Under the pieces are notes generated by a model. That model worked only from the letters and a program-made list of their open reading frames with translations. It searched no databases and was not told the DNA's origin. The translations under genes were made by a program, and so were the position numbers. A stretch of 64,000 nt of DNA, taken from an uncultured Bacteroidia bacterium. Its GTDB lineage: Bacteria > Bacteroidota > Bacteroidia > Bacteroidales > ML635J-15. The stretch's first letter is position 1; every line of letters begins with the position of its first letter. The stretch is taken from assembly GCA_902776565.1 (NCBI GenBank), contig CACYQN010000001.1, forward strand, positions 124,001-188,000, read 5' to 3'. Positions 52,497 to 61,259 of the stretch are shown in pieces.

Positions 52497-52526
52497 TTCG
52501 TACTTCGTAAATCTTTCTTATCTTTG
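52497..52526 (+). promoter_or_regulatory. Promoter for the second zinc-ribbon gene
   Basis: TTCG (52497-52500), then TATCTTTG (52519-52526), a full match at -7. It follows a short tandem CGTACTT repeat (52493-52506). The start codon is at 52567. Confidence 0.5.
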
Positions 52527-52566
52527 CGTTTGTTTTGAATTTGAATAACGCTAAATAAATAAAGTT

Positions 52567-53721
52567 ATGGCAGAATTTGACGAGTCTCAGTACGTTGACA
52601 ACGAGTTCAAGGAGCCTGAAATCTCTCAGAAGAAGGAATTTAAGTGCAAGAATTGTGGAGCATCACTGGTGTTTGAGCCAGGAACCACATCGATGAAATG
52701 TCCGTATTGCGGTGCAGAAAACGAAATCGAAATAAGCGATGAGGTAATCGAGGAACTCGACCTTGAAGAATATCTTGCCAAGCTGGAGGCTGGTGGTGAG
52801 ACTGGCGACGGCAATTCGCTGGAAGAAGTTTCCACCGTTGCTTGTAGTTCGTGCGGTGCTGTTGTTACCCTCGATGCAAACATAGTTTCTGATGAATGTC
52901 CGTTCTGCGGAACAAAACTGGTTGTCGCCAACGAATCGACCAAGAAGATGATAAAGCCGAAGTCGGTGCTACCTTTCAAGGTGAAGTCCGAAGAGGCTAT
53001 ACAGGCATACCGCAAGTGGATAAAAGGTTTGTGGTTTGCTCCGCCAAAGCTTAAGGTTTACGCAATGCAATGCGAGCAGTTGGCCGGTATGTACTTGCCA
53101 TACTGGACTTACGATGCACAGACCGAATCTGACTACCGCGGTTTGCGTGGAGACGACTATACAGAAACTGTTACCGTAACGGTAAACGGCAAGACCGAAA
53201 CCCGTACCGTCGTAAAGACGCGCTGGACGCCAGTTTCGGGACATATCGGACTGTTCTTCGACGATGTGCTTATTCCTGCATCCAAGACTTTGAACCGCAA
53301 GAAGATGGATGAACTTGAGCCTTGGGATTTGGAAAACCTTGTGCCTTACGAGGAAAAGTTCCTCTCGGGTTTCCGTACCGAAACTTATCAGACAGGACTC
53401 AAGGAAGGATACGAAGATGCAAAAGGCATAATGGAGCAGGGCATTAGGGCAGAGGTTTGTCGCGACATAGGTGGTGACCATCAGAAGATTACATCGTTGA
53501 GTATTCAGTTCTCCGACACTACTTTCAAACACACTTTGCTGCCAATTTGGATTAGTGCCTACAGGTTCAACGCCAAGGTTTACCGCTTTATCGTCAATGG
53601 TCGTACTGGTAAGGTTGCTGGTGACCGTCCGTGGTGCTGGTGGAAGATTACACTTTTCGTACTGGCTATAATCGCAGTGCTTGTTGGTATTTTCTATATT
53701 TATCAATATTTTGAATCGTAA
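52567..53721 (+). CDS. Double zinc-ribbon membrane protein, paralogue of 47282-48352
   Basis: The 384-residue protein has an acidic N-terminus, two zinc ribbons (CKNC...CPYC at about 27-48 and CSSC...CPFC at about 96-117), then KPKSVLPFKVKSEEAIQAY, YLPYWTYDAQTESDYRG, NLVPYEEKFLSGFRTETY, and a membrane segment near residues 357-378. The order of parts is the same as in the 356-residue protein at 47282-48352, including the Pro-Tyr/Phe-Trp substrate-like motif and VNGRTGKVAGD near the end. It has no TPM partner. The function of the family is unknown to me. Confidence 0.85.
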   Translation: MAEFDESQYVDNEFKEPEISQKKEFKCKNCGASLVFEPGTTSMKCPYCGAENEIEISDEVIEELDLEEYLAKLEAGGETGDGNSLEEVSTVACSSCGAVVTLDANIVSDECPFCGTKLVVANESTKKMIKPKSVLPFKVKSEEAIQAYRKWIKGLWFAPPKLKVYAMQCEQLAGMYLPYWTYDAQTESDYRGLRGDDYTETVTVTVNGKTETRTVVKTRWTPVSGHIGLFFDDVLIPASKTLNRKKMDELEPWDLENLVPYEEKFLSGFRTETYQTGLKEGYEDAKGIMEQGIRAEVCRDIGGDHQKITSLSIQFSDTTFKHTLLPIWISAYRFNAKVYRFIVNGRTGKVAGDRPWCWWKITLFVLAIIAVLVGIFYIYQYFES

Positions 53722-53728
53722 TATAAGA

Positions 53729-53796
53729 GTCATTCCACAAAGCAGAACGAACAGGCGTAGGTACGAGCCTTGTGAGTTCGCTTATGCGGAATCTCC
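53729..53796 (+). repeat. 68-bp dispersed hairpin repeat, copy 2
   Basis: It starts GTCATTCCACA and ends TGCGGAATCTCC, with the same nested arms as the copy at 32793-32860. It lies between the zinc-ribbon gene and the M49-like gene. Confidence 0.9.
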
Positions 53797-53825
53797 ACTT
53801 TGAATCATAATTAAAAATAAATATC

Positions 53826-55484
53826 ATGAAAGGAAAAATCAGTATTTTGATTGTAACTGCTGCATTGTTCGCATGGTCGTGCAGCAACAAGGAAGAGGAA
53901 AAGAAAGAAGAGCCTAAGCAGGAAGTTTCAGAAATGCAGGCTTTGGTAAACAATTATGCCGTTGTCGATTTGAAGTCGGATTTGGTTTCGGAACTGAGTG
54001 ACAACCAGAAGCAGATGCTGAAAAAGCTCATCGAGGTGGCCGATATTATGGAACAGGTCTTCTGGAAGGAAGCAATCGGTGAGAAAGAGGCTTTCCTCTC
54101 GTCTATTAAGGACGAAGATGCCCGCAAGTATGCCGAAATCAACTATGGACCGTGGGACCGTCTTGATGGCAACAAGGCTTTCATCGATGGTTACGGCGAA
54201 AAGCCTAAGGGCGCTTGCTTCTATCCGGCAGATATGACCGATGAGGAATTCCAGGCTCTCGACGAAAATGTTCGCAACGGCTGGTATTCGGTTATCCGTC
54301 GCAACGAGGACGGTTCTCTCCGCGAAGTTCCTTACCACGAGGAATATCCCGAATTGCTCAAGGCTGCCGACTTGCTCGACGAGGCTGCCGAACTTGCAGA
54401 GGACGAAGGTTTTAAGAAATATTTGAAACTCCGTGCCGAAGCATTCCGTACCGACAATTATTTTGAGAGCGACTGCGCTTGGATGGATATGAAGACCAAC
54501 CTGATTGACTTTGTTGTAGGTCCTATCGAAAGCTACGAGGACGAAATCAACGGTTCGCGTGCTGCACATTCGGGCCAGATTCTTATTAAGAATATGGAAT
54601 GGACACGTAAAATCGAACATTACAATGCAATTCTTCAGACCTTGCAGTCGAATTTGCCTGTAGAACCGCAGTACAAGGCCGAAAGCGCTACCAACTCAGG
54701 CGACATGAATGTTTATGATGTCGTTTATTCTGCTGGCGACTGCAACTCGGCAAGCAAGAACATTGCTATCAACCTGCCTAACGACCCGAATGTTCACGCA
54801 GCAAAGGGCTCGCGCAAGTTGCAGTTGAAGAATGCCATGAAGTTGAAATTTGACCAGATTCTTGTTCCAATTGCAGAACTTCTCATCGCTGATGACCAAT
54901 TGAAGAACATTGATTTTGAAAATGCTTTCTTCCAGAATGTTATGTTCCACGAAGTAGCTCACGGACTTGGTGTTAAGTTCACAATCAACCCCGACAAGAA
55001 GTCGGTTCGCGATGCTCTTGGCGATTCGTACAGCACAATCGAGGAAGCTAAGGCCGATATGCTTGGTCTTTACCTTGTTACTATGCTTCATGAAATGGGT
55101 GAAATCAAGGACCAGGACTTAATGAACAACTATGTAACTTTCCTTGCTGGAATTTTCCGTTCGGTTCGTTTCGGTGCTGCCGAAGCTCACGGAAAGGCAA
55201 ACATGATGGAATTTGCATATATCAAGGAAAATGGCGGTTTCAATTTCGACGAAGCAACAGGAAAGTATTCTGTTAACCTTGAAAAGATGCAGGAAGCTGT
55301 AAAATCTTTCGTTACAAAGGTTATCGTTCTTCAGGGCGATGGCAACAAGGCTGAAGTTGACAAGTGGATTAAGGAAAAGAGCGTTGTTACCGAAGACCTC
55401 CAGAAGAGCCTCGACAAGATTGCCGGCGCTGGCATTCCTAAGGACATCGTTTACAGGCAGGGAGCAGAAGTGCTTGGTTTGTAA
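53826..55484 (+). CDS. M49-like zinc peptidase lipoprotein (dipeptidyl-peptidase III family, HEXXH type)
   Basis: The 552-residue product has a lipoprotein signal (LFAWSC, Cys19) followed by a Glu/Lys-rich linker. The zinc site HEVAHGLG lies near residues 375-382, and the third ligand in EEAKADMLGLY near residue 406. Other family features are YGPWDRLDG, GACFYPADMT and the late SVRFGAAEAHGKAN. Canonical DPP III has HEXXGH with an inserted residue; this shorter group uses HEXXH. It probably removes dipeptides from oligopeptides in the periplasm, alongside the Dcp lipoprotein. A terminator follows. Confidence 0.85.
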   Translation: MKGKISILIVTAALFAWSCSNKEEEKKEEPKQEVSEMQALVNNYAVVDLKSDLVSELSDNQKQMLKKLIEVADIMEQVFWKEAIGEKEAFLSSIKDEDARKYAEINYGPWDRLDGNKAFIDGYGEKPKGACFYPADMTDEEFQALDENVRNGWYSVIRRNEDGSLREVPYHEEYPELLKAADLLDEAAELAEDEGFKKYLKLRAEAFRTDNYFESDCAWMDMKTNLIDFVVGPIESYEDEINGSRAAHSGQILIKNMEWTRKIEHYNAILQTLQSNLPVEPQYKAESATNSGDMNVYDVVYSAGDCNSASKNIAINLPNDPNVHAAKGSRKLQLKNAMKLKFDQILVPIAELLIADDQLKNIDFENAFFQNVMFHEVAHGLGVKFTINPDKKSVRDALGDSYSTIEEAKADMLGLYLVTMLHEMGEIKDQDLMNNYVTFLAGIFRSVRFGAAEAHGKANMMEFAYIKENGGFNFDEATGKYSVNLEKMQEAVKSFVTKVIVLQGDGNKAEVDKWIKEKSVVTEDLQKSLDKIAGAGIPKDIVYRQGAEVLGL

Positions 55485-55504
55485 TTGATGCATTCAATAT
55501 TGAG

Positions 55505-55538
55505 AGATGGACATTGGTTTCGGTGTCCATCTTTTTTT
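55505..55538 (+). terminator. Rho-independent terminator after the M49-like gene
   Basis: AGATGGACA (55505-55513) pairs with TGTCCATCT (55524-55532) and runs into seven T. Confidence 0.88.
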
Positions 55539-55545
55539 GTTAATG

Positions 55546-55716
55546 TGAAACCCCTATGGGGTTGTTTTATATATGATACGTTTTTTATTGATATGCAACC
55601 TCTAACGAGGTTGATGATACAGGAAATGTGATGCAAAATATTTAATTTCCATTGCCCGTATGGCATACATATCAGTAAAAAGTACTAATATCTGTATTTA
55701 CTCTGTAGGGGTTTCA
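55546..55716. mobile_element. 171-bp MITE-like element with terminal inverted repeats
   Basis: TGAAACCCCTA (55546-55556) is perfectly inverted as TAGGGGTTTCA (55706-55716). Inside are AACCCC-TAT-GGGGTT, CAACCTC-TAAC-GAGGTTG and GCC-CGTAT-GGC hairpins. There is no coding sequence. The element fills most of the 303-base gap before mnmE. Confidence 0.65.
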
Positions 55717-55763
55717 ATATTTCGTAGAAGAAACAAAAGTGTACATTTCTACATTTTAATGAT

Positions 55764-55771
55764 TACCTTTG
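55764..55771 (+). promoter_or_regulatory. -7 promoter element for mnmE
   Basis: TACCTTTG lies 16 bases before the mnmE start codon and outside the MITE-like element. Confidence 0.55.
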
Positions 55772-55787
55772 CAAAAATTTTGTCATA

Positions 55788-57149
55788 ATGACATTCGGAA
55801 CAACAATATGCGCCATATCTACGGCTTCGGGAGCGGGAGCAATAGGCATCGTAAGGGTTAGCGGAGCCGATTCGTTTGCTATAGCACGGAATATTGTCGT
55901 GCGCAAGTCAATTTTTGAGGCAGAAAGTCCGCGCTCGATGCTTTTTACAGGCATAGTTGACGAAAAAGGTACTCTGCTTGATGAGGTTATGGTTGTGAAG
56001 TTTGCTTCACCGGCTTCGTTTTCTGGCGAAGATATGGTCGAGATATATTGTCACGGTTCCGAATACATAGAGCAGAAAATTATGGCTGCGCTCACGCATT
56101 ATGGTGCTGTGCTTGCCCGTCCGGGTGAGTTTACGCAGAGGGCTTTCCTTAACGGAAAGATGGACTTGTCGCAGTCGGAAGCGGTTGCCGACCTCATTTC
56201 GAGCAGTTCGGCGGAGTCGCATCGTGTGGCAATGTCGCAACTGAAAGGACAGGTATCTTCGAAGATTGGCGAACTGCGTGGCAAGATGCTGGAACTTACT
56301 TCATTGCTTGAACTCGAACTTGACTTTTCGGAGGAAGATGTCGAATTTGCCGACCGCACCAAGTTAGTTTCGCTCATTGACGAGATTTGTGCCGAAACCG
56401 AAAAGCTTATCCGCAGTTTTGAATATGGAAACGCTGTAAAGTCTGGCGTGCCAGTTGCAATTGTAGGAGAGCCGAATGCAGGCAAATCAACGCTTTTGAA
56501 TGCCATTTTGCACGAGGACAGGGCAATAGTTTCATCGGTGGCAGGAACAACGCGCGACACGATAGAGGAGGAGTTTGTCCTCGACGGCATACGCTTTCGC
56601 TTCATCGACACGGCTGGCATACGCAATGCCGACAACGAAGTTGAGGAACTTGGCATTCAGCGCACTTATTCAAAGCTGAAGTCGGCACGGATTGTTGTGC
56701 TTGTGCTCGATGCATCGGCAGACAAACAGCATAACGATGAGATTGTTGCATCTATCGAAAAAGAAATTTCTGACGAGACAAAACTTATAGTAGTACTCAA
56801 CAAGTCGGACATTTGCGATGCCGAATATGGATATGGCGATTCTCTGTTGATTTCTGCCCTTGACGGTTCTAATGTTGATGCCTTGAGCCGTAGGTTTGTC
56901 GAGTACGTTTCGTCGCTAAAGACCGAAACCGCAGATGTTGTCATTACCAATGTGCGTCATGTGGCCTCGCTTACGGCGGCAAGGGATTTGCTGTTGTCGG
57001 CAAAGCAGGCGATAGGAGAGGGGATTCCTTCCGATTTCATTGCTCAGGATTTGCGCGAAGCAAACTATCATCTTGGTGAAATCACAGGCGCTATCAGTAC
57101 CGATGAGGTATTGGGAAGCATTTTTTCTAAGTTCTGCATAGGCAAATAG
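55788..57149 (+). CDS. mnmE: tRNA uridine-5-carboxymethylaminomethyl modification GTPase
   Basis: MnmE works with MnmG to modify U34 of several tRNAs. The 453-residue product has the N-terminal folate-binding domain (ICAISTASGAGAIGIVRVSG), a G domain with GEPNAGKST near residue 227, the T/S switch AGTTRDTIEEE, DTAG near residue 275 and NKSD near residue 340, and the C-terminal four residues CIGK with the conserved cysteine. It is complete and has its own promoter; a weak terminator-like stem follows. Confidence 0.98.
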   Translation: MTFGTTICAISTASGAGAIGIVRVSGADSFAIARNIVVRKSIFEAESPRSMLFTGIVDEKGTLLDEVMVVKFASPASFSGEDMVEIYCHGSEYIEQKIMAALTHYGAVLARPGEFTQRAFLNGKMDLSQSEAVADLISSSSAESHRVAMSQLKGQVSSKIGELRGKMLELTSLLELELDFSEEDVEFADRTKLVSLIDEICAETEKLIRSFEYGNAVKSGVPVAIVGEPNAGKSTLLNAILHEDRAIVSSVAGTTRDTIEEEFVLDGIRFRFIDTAGIRNADNEVEELGIQRTYSKLKSARIVVLVLDASADKQHNDEIVASIEKEISDETKLIVVLNKSDICDAEYGYGDSLLISALDGSNVDALSRRFVEYVSSLKTETADVVITNVRHVASLTAARDLLLSAKQAIGEGIPSDFIAQDLREANYHLGEITGAISTDEVLGSIFSKFCIGK

Positions 57150-57160
57150 TCGGACATTTT

Positions 57161-57187
57161 GGAGAACAAAGTGTTTCTCCCTATTTT
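57161..57187 (+). terminator. Weak terminator-like stem after mnmE
   Basis: GGAGAA (57161-57166) pairs with TTCTCC (57175-57180), followed by CTATTTT. The stem is short and overlaps the next promoter. Confidence 0.35.
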
Positions 57188-57204
57188 CAAAAATACTATA
57201 TTTG
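57174..57204 (+). promoter_or_regulatory. Promoter for the hemerythrin/LuxR operon
   Basis: TTTC (57174-57177), 19 bases, then TATATTTG (57197-57204). The start codon at 57228 is 23 bases away. Confidence 0.5.
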
Positions 57205-57227
57205 CATTCTAAAACATATAACAACAC

Positions 57228-57917
57228 ATGACAATGAATTGTTGCGCACCTATATTCACGGCAAAGACAAAAATGGCCGAGATAATTACCGACTACTCGC
57301 TGCTTACAATCATCGACAGGTTAAACATAAAACTTGGTTTCGGTGATGCCAGCATTGAGGAAATTTGTCGTCGGCACAACCTTTCGACCGACCTTTTCCT
57401 GATGATTTGCCGAGTGTATGCCATCGACGGGTTCGTTCCCGACATAAGCAACCTTACAAACAGCGACATTCCAAAGTTAATCGGTTACTTGCAACGCACA
57501 CACAAGTACTGGATTGAGAGTTTCTTCCCCAATTTACACACCAACATTCACACAATGCTTGAGTCGTGCGACGAAAGAAGCGCAAAAATCCTCAACAAGT
57601 TCTACGACGACTACGATGACGAAGTTCAGAAGCACCTTGACTACGAAGAAAATATAGTTTTTCCATATATTGCTTCTCTTGGAAGTGGCGATAAAAGCAA
57701 CAAGTTCCGCATCAAGGACTTCGAGGAAAACCATAGCAACATCGAGGAGAAACTGCACGACCTCAAGAATATCGTTATAAAGTACCTTCCCGAAAATGCT
57801 TCACAGCAGTCGCGTATAAATGTGCTGAACGAAATTTTCAAGATTGAGAACGACCTCAACAAGCACTCGGTAATCGAAAACAAGATACTTATTCCGTTGG
57901 TTTCTAAATACGAATGA
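57228..57917 (+). CDS. Hemerythrin-domain protein (RIC/YtfE-like)
   Basis: The 229-residue protein has an N-terminal helical region (about residues 20-75, LLTIIDRLNIKLGFGDASIE, similar to the first domain of RIC proteins) and a hemerythrin-like four-helix domain. The visible di-iron ligands are His92 (LQRTHKYW), His136 and Glu140 (KHLDYEEN), His169 (FEENHSN) and His213 and Glu217 (NKHSVIEN), with His104 or His108 as a further candidate. RIC proteins repair iron-sulfur centres after oxidative or nitrosative damage, while other hemerythrins sense oxygen. It overlaps no gene but is one base from the LuxR-type gene, so they are one operon. Start choices at 57234 and 57273 are possible. Confidence 0.85.
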   Translation: MTMNCCAPIFTAKTKMAEIITDYSLLTIIDRLNIKLGFGDASIEEICRRHNLSTDLFLMICRVYAIDGFVPDISNLTNSDIPKLIGYLQRTHKYWIESFFPNLHTNIHTMLESCDERSAKILNKFYDDYDDEVQKHLDYEENIVFPYIASLGSGDKSNKFRIKDFEENHSNIEEKLHDLKNIVIKYLPENASQQSRINVLNEIFKIENDLNKHSVIENKILIPLVSKYE

Positions 57918-57918
57918 T

Positions 57919-58512
57919 ATGAGCGGAAAAATCAAGATAACGATAATAGAACCGTCGGAAATTGTAACCACAGGACTGAAACGGCTAATCGAACAGAACG
58001 GCAGTTTCAATGTGGCAAAGACTTTTAGCACACTGCAGGAATATGGCGGAACGCCAAACGGCAATCCCGACATCATAATCATCAACCCGACGATAGTCGG
58101 CGACAGTGGCTACTCCGACCCGAGAAGTCTTCTGCAAGCAAACGACAACACTGCTATAATGGCGATAAACTACGGGCCCTACGACGAAGACGCTTTCCGT
58201 AGCTACGACGGTTACATCAGTATTTTCAACACGCGCGAACAGATTGAAAAACGGCTGTCGGCTGCACTAAAGAACTCTTCCGAAAAGGAAACCTACGACG
58301 ATAGCAACGAGCTTTCGGTACGCGAGCGCGAAATTCTAACCGCTGTCGCAAAAGGTAAGACCAACAAGGAAATCGCCGACGAGTTCAACATTTCAATCCA
58401 CACGGTAATATCTCACCGCAAGAACATTTCACACAAGCTGGGCATCAACAGTATCGCAGGTCTGACGATTTATGCCGTGATGAACAAACTGCTTGATGTG
58501 GAAGACTTTTAA
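57919..58512 (+). CDS. LuxR-type regulator with a degenerate receiver domain
   Basis: The 197-residue protein has a receiver-like N-terminal domain (about 5-120) and a LuxR helix-turn-helix (about 130-190: LSVREREILTAVAKGKTNKE, then SIHTVISHRKNISHKL). In the receiver, the expected phospho-acceptor Asp at the end of strand 3 is Asn56 (PDIIIINPT), and the acidic pair after strand 1 reads EPSE. Phosphorylation-dependent control is therefore unlikely. It follows the hemerythrin gene by one base, so the hemerythrin may supply the signal, for example oxygen or nitric oxide; that is inference from the pairing. Confidence 0.88.
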   Translation: MSGKIKITIIEPSEIVTTGLKRLIEQNGSFNVAKTFSTLQEYGGTPNGNPDIIIINPTIVGDSGYSDPRSLLQANDNTAIMAINYGPYDEDAFRSYDGYISIFNTREQIEKRLSAALKNSSEKETYDDSNELSVREREILTAVAKGKTNKEIADEFNISIHTVISHRKNISHKLGINSIAGLTIYAVMNKLLDVEDF

Positions 58513-58564
58513 CCTAATAGAAATGAAAGTCATACTTTTCCAACATATTACAAACAAATGGATA

Positions 58565-58756
58565 GTCATTCCACAAATCAGAACATACACGCGATACGGA
58601 ACGGGGAGCGTTGTAATGTTCGATTATGCGGAACGCAACAGCCTCGTGAAGCAAAGCGAACAATCCCCTTCTAAAAATCGTTTTCATTGGAGATTCCGTA
58701 TAGACAGGCTCACAAAGCTCGTGCCTACGCTTGTTCGCTTTGTCTTACGGAATGAC
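58565..58756. repeat. 192-bp inverted pair built from the 68-bp dispersed repeat
   Basis: It begins GTCATTCC (58565-58572) and ends GGAATGAC (58749-58756). The right part, 58689-58756, is the third 68-bp copy in inverted orientation; the left part is a diverged or extended copy with ATGCGGAAC near 58626. A small open frame across it (58493-58780) is not credible. Confidence 0.8.
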
Positions 58757-58784
58757 GATGGGGTTGGAATAAAAATATAGCAAA

Positions 58785-61250
58785 ATGAAACAGCCGAACA
58801 ATCGCAAAATAACAATCTGGGTAATCATAGCAATATTTGTTGCAGGATTCCTGCTATACGGCGGTTCTCTACAAAACGGCTACAACATCGACGACGACTA
58901 TGTGTGCGAAAATCACCAACTTGTACAGCAGGGCATAAAGGGAATTCCCGAAATCTTTGCATCAAGGTACAACAATAGCGGAGGCGTAATGTTCGGCTAC
59001 CGTCCTGTAACAATCGCCGTTTATGCAATCGAGTACCAGATTTTTGGCGAATCGCCAGCCGTCGGGCATTTTTTCAACATCATATACTACATTATTGCCT
59101 GCATAATTCTGTTTTTCTTCCTTCGCAACCTGTTGAAAACCAAGTTTGCATCAACTATTCCTGTATTGCCGATAATAGCCACAGTCATATTTATGACTCA
59201 CGCAATCCACACCGAAGTAGTTCTCAGCCTCAAGAACCGCGAGGAAATTCTCTGCCTAATCTTCTGCCTGTCGTCGGCAATGCTCGCCCTGCGCTACTAC
59301 GACAAACGCAGAATCATCGACATTGTTTTTGCAATAATCCTGCTCGGAATAGGCTTTCTCACAAAGGAATCGGCAATAGTTTTCCTTGCCATAACGCCAC
59401 TGTCTATCATCTTCTTCCGCACCGACATAAAACTGCCGACATTTTCTGGCGTAGGCAAGAAAATCGCAACATACTTTAAAAGAAACATTTTCCTGACGAC
59501 ATTCGGATGCTTGGTTTTGGTATTGCTAACGGCAAGAATGATAATCAACTGGAAATTTGATTTTATGCCCATATTTCTAAAAGGAGCAGTAATAAGACCT
59601 ATTTATTTTGTATTCCTGATTTCATACATTATTGTAACAATCAAACGGTATGGCAAAGCATCTTTGTGCAAACGAAACATAATTATTTGGTCGGCAATAT
59701 TGGTTCTGACTATATTATGGAGCTATTGGGCATTAATCGTTGCGACAATACTACTGCTTGTCTCTCTATCAGAAAACGATGAAATCGCAGTAACACCAAA
59801 CTGGAAAATCAATAGTTCTTGGCAAAGGATTAAAGTTATTCTTCCTTTTGCACTGATACTTATAATTGCCACAGTCACAATCGCCATAGCGCACTACCTT
59901 CCCGATTCGATGTTGCCGAAAAGCAATGCAGTGATGTCGAAATGGCAGAACCCGATTTTTGCAGAAGAATCGGCAGGAAACCGCTTCGCAATCGCAATGT
60001 ACAGCCTCATTTTCTACCTGAAACTGCTGTTTGTACCTCATCCTTTGCGCTACTACTACGGCTACCGCATTATACCTGATGTCGGACTAGAAAATCCAAT
60101 AGTAATCTTGTCAATCGTTGTGTATATTGCACTTATAGTCATCGCGATATGGCTGTTCAACAGACGCAACATCATATCTTACGGAATCCTTTTCTACCTG
60201 ATTGGCATATTTCCGTTCTCAAACCTTTTCTTCCCGTTCACCGGAATTATTGGAGAACGAATGCTTTTCGGTCCGAGCATAGGCTTTGCCCTTGCAATCG
60301 GTTACATTATCATTCTGATATTCAAGGCTACCAACGAAACAAACAGGCAGAAGGCTTTCGCCATATACGCACTCGTAGCAATGCTTGTTCTTCCAAGTGT
60401 CTTTGCAACTACACATCGCAACGCCGCGTGGAAAGACCGCGAGACACTTTTCTGGTACGATATGAAATACCTTGAGGAAAGTGCGAAGGCTAATGTCATT
60501 TATGCCAACCTGCTGAGTAGAAAAGTTTACGACAATCCTGCCCGAATGGGTACGGAAAAATCTATGCGCGACATCAAGGATGCAGAGAAGATGTATCGTC
60601 AGGCTCTCGACATTGATTCCACCTACGCAAACGCCTGGTATAACCTTGCCTACTTACGCCAGATTGTCTATCAGGACTACGACAATTCTGAGCAGATGTT
60701 CAAAAAGGCTCTGGGATATGATTCAACACTCAATAATTCATACTATTTCCTTGGTATGGCGGAAGTTATGAAAGGCAAGTACTCCGAAGCCATTGAAAAC
60801 CTTGAAAAATATTCGCAAGCAGAAACATACGACGAAAAGTTCTACGACCTCACATATTTTTTCATCGGCAAGTCGTACTTTGAACTGGGCGACAACACCA
60901 AAGCCGCTGAATATTACCGACTTTGCATCGACAGCCTGTGTGATGGAAATTTCCAGCATACGGTTCCTGAATTGAGCAAATTCGTCGAAACCACAAAAAA
61001 TTATGCACTCGGCATTCGTCTTGGCAAGCAGGAAGTCAAGCATTTTCCCGACAAGGACTTGCCATACGTTGACCTTGGCAACTACTACATGATGGCTGGC
61101 GATACCATTAATGCCATCGAAAACTGGGAAATAGCCTACGACAAGTTCAAAGGCAACAAGAACATAGCAGCAACACTTTACAACTATTTCAAAGAAAAAG
61201 GAAATACGGAAAAAGCGGAGTATTACCTAAAGGAATACAATGCGAGATAG
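58785..61250 (+). CDS. TMTC-like GT-C glycosyltransferase with C-terminal TPR repeats
   Basis: The 821-residue protein has about eleven membrane helices in residues 8-540. Early loops show the GT-C pattern NIDDDYV near residue 35 and GYRPVTIAVYAIEY near residue 72, followed by THAIHTEVVLSLKNREEIL, close to the TMTC/DUF1736 group of O-mannosyltransferases. The last 270 residues are TPR-type helices (AEKMYRQALDIDSTYANAWY, SEAIENLEKY, AAEYYRLCIDS). It probably transfers a lipid-linked sugar to exported proteins, with the TPR part outside. No sugar-donor gene is adjacent. The family call is good; the sugar is unknown. Confidence 0.82.
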   Translation: MKQPNNRKITIWVIIAIFVAGFLLYGGSLQNGYNIDDDYVCENHQLVQQGIKGIPEIFASRYNNSGGVMFGYRPVTIAVYAIEYQIFGESPAVGHFFNIIYYIIACIILFFFLRNLLKTKFASTIPVLPIIATVIFMTHAIHTEVVLSLKNREEILCLIFCLSSAMLALRYYDKRRIIDIVFAIILLGIGFLTKESAIVFLAITPLSIIFFRTDIKLPTFSGVGKKIATYFKRNIFLTTFGCLVLVLLTARMIINWKFDFMPIFLKGAVIRPIYFVFLISYIIVTIKRYGKASLCKRNIIIWSAILVLTILWSYWALIVATILLLVSLSENDEIAVTPNWKINSSWQRIKVILPFALILIIATVTIAIAHYLPDSMLPKSNAVMSKWQNPIFAEESAGNRFAIAMYSLIFYLKLLFVPHPLRYYYGYRIIPDVGLENPIVILSIVVYIALIVIAIWLFNRRNIISYGILFYLIGIFPFSNLFFPFTGIIGERMLFGPSIGFALAIGYIIILIFKATNETNRQKAFAIYALVAMLVLPSVFATTHRNAAWKDRETLFWYDMKYLEESAKANVIYANLLSRKVYDNPARMGTEKSMRDIKDAEKMYRQALDIDSTYANAWYNLAYLRQIVYQDYDNSEQMFKKALGYDSTLNNSYYFLGMAEVMKGKYSEAIENLEKYSQAETYDEKFYDLTYFFIGKSYFELGDNTKAAEYYRLCIDSLCDGNFQHTVPELSKFVETTKNYALGIRLGKQEVKHFPDKDLPYVDLGNYYMMAGDTINAIENWEIAYDKFKGNKNIAATLYNYFKEKGNTEKAEYYLKEYNAR

Positions 61251-61259
61251 GAGGTATTT

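Noticed and set aside
58493..58780. 95-residue plus-strand gene after the LuxR regulator
   Set aside because: Nearly all of it is the inverted pair of 68-bp repeats, and it has no recognisable domain.
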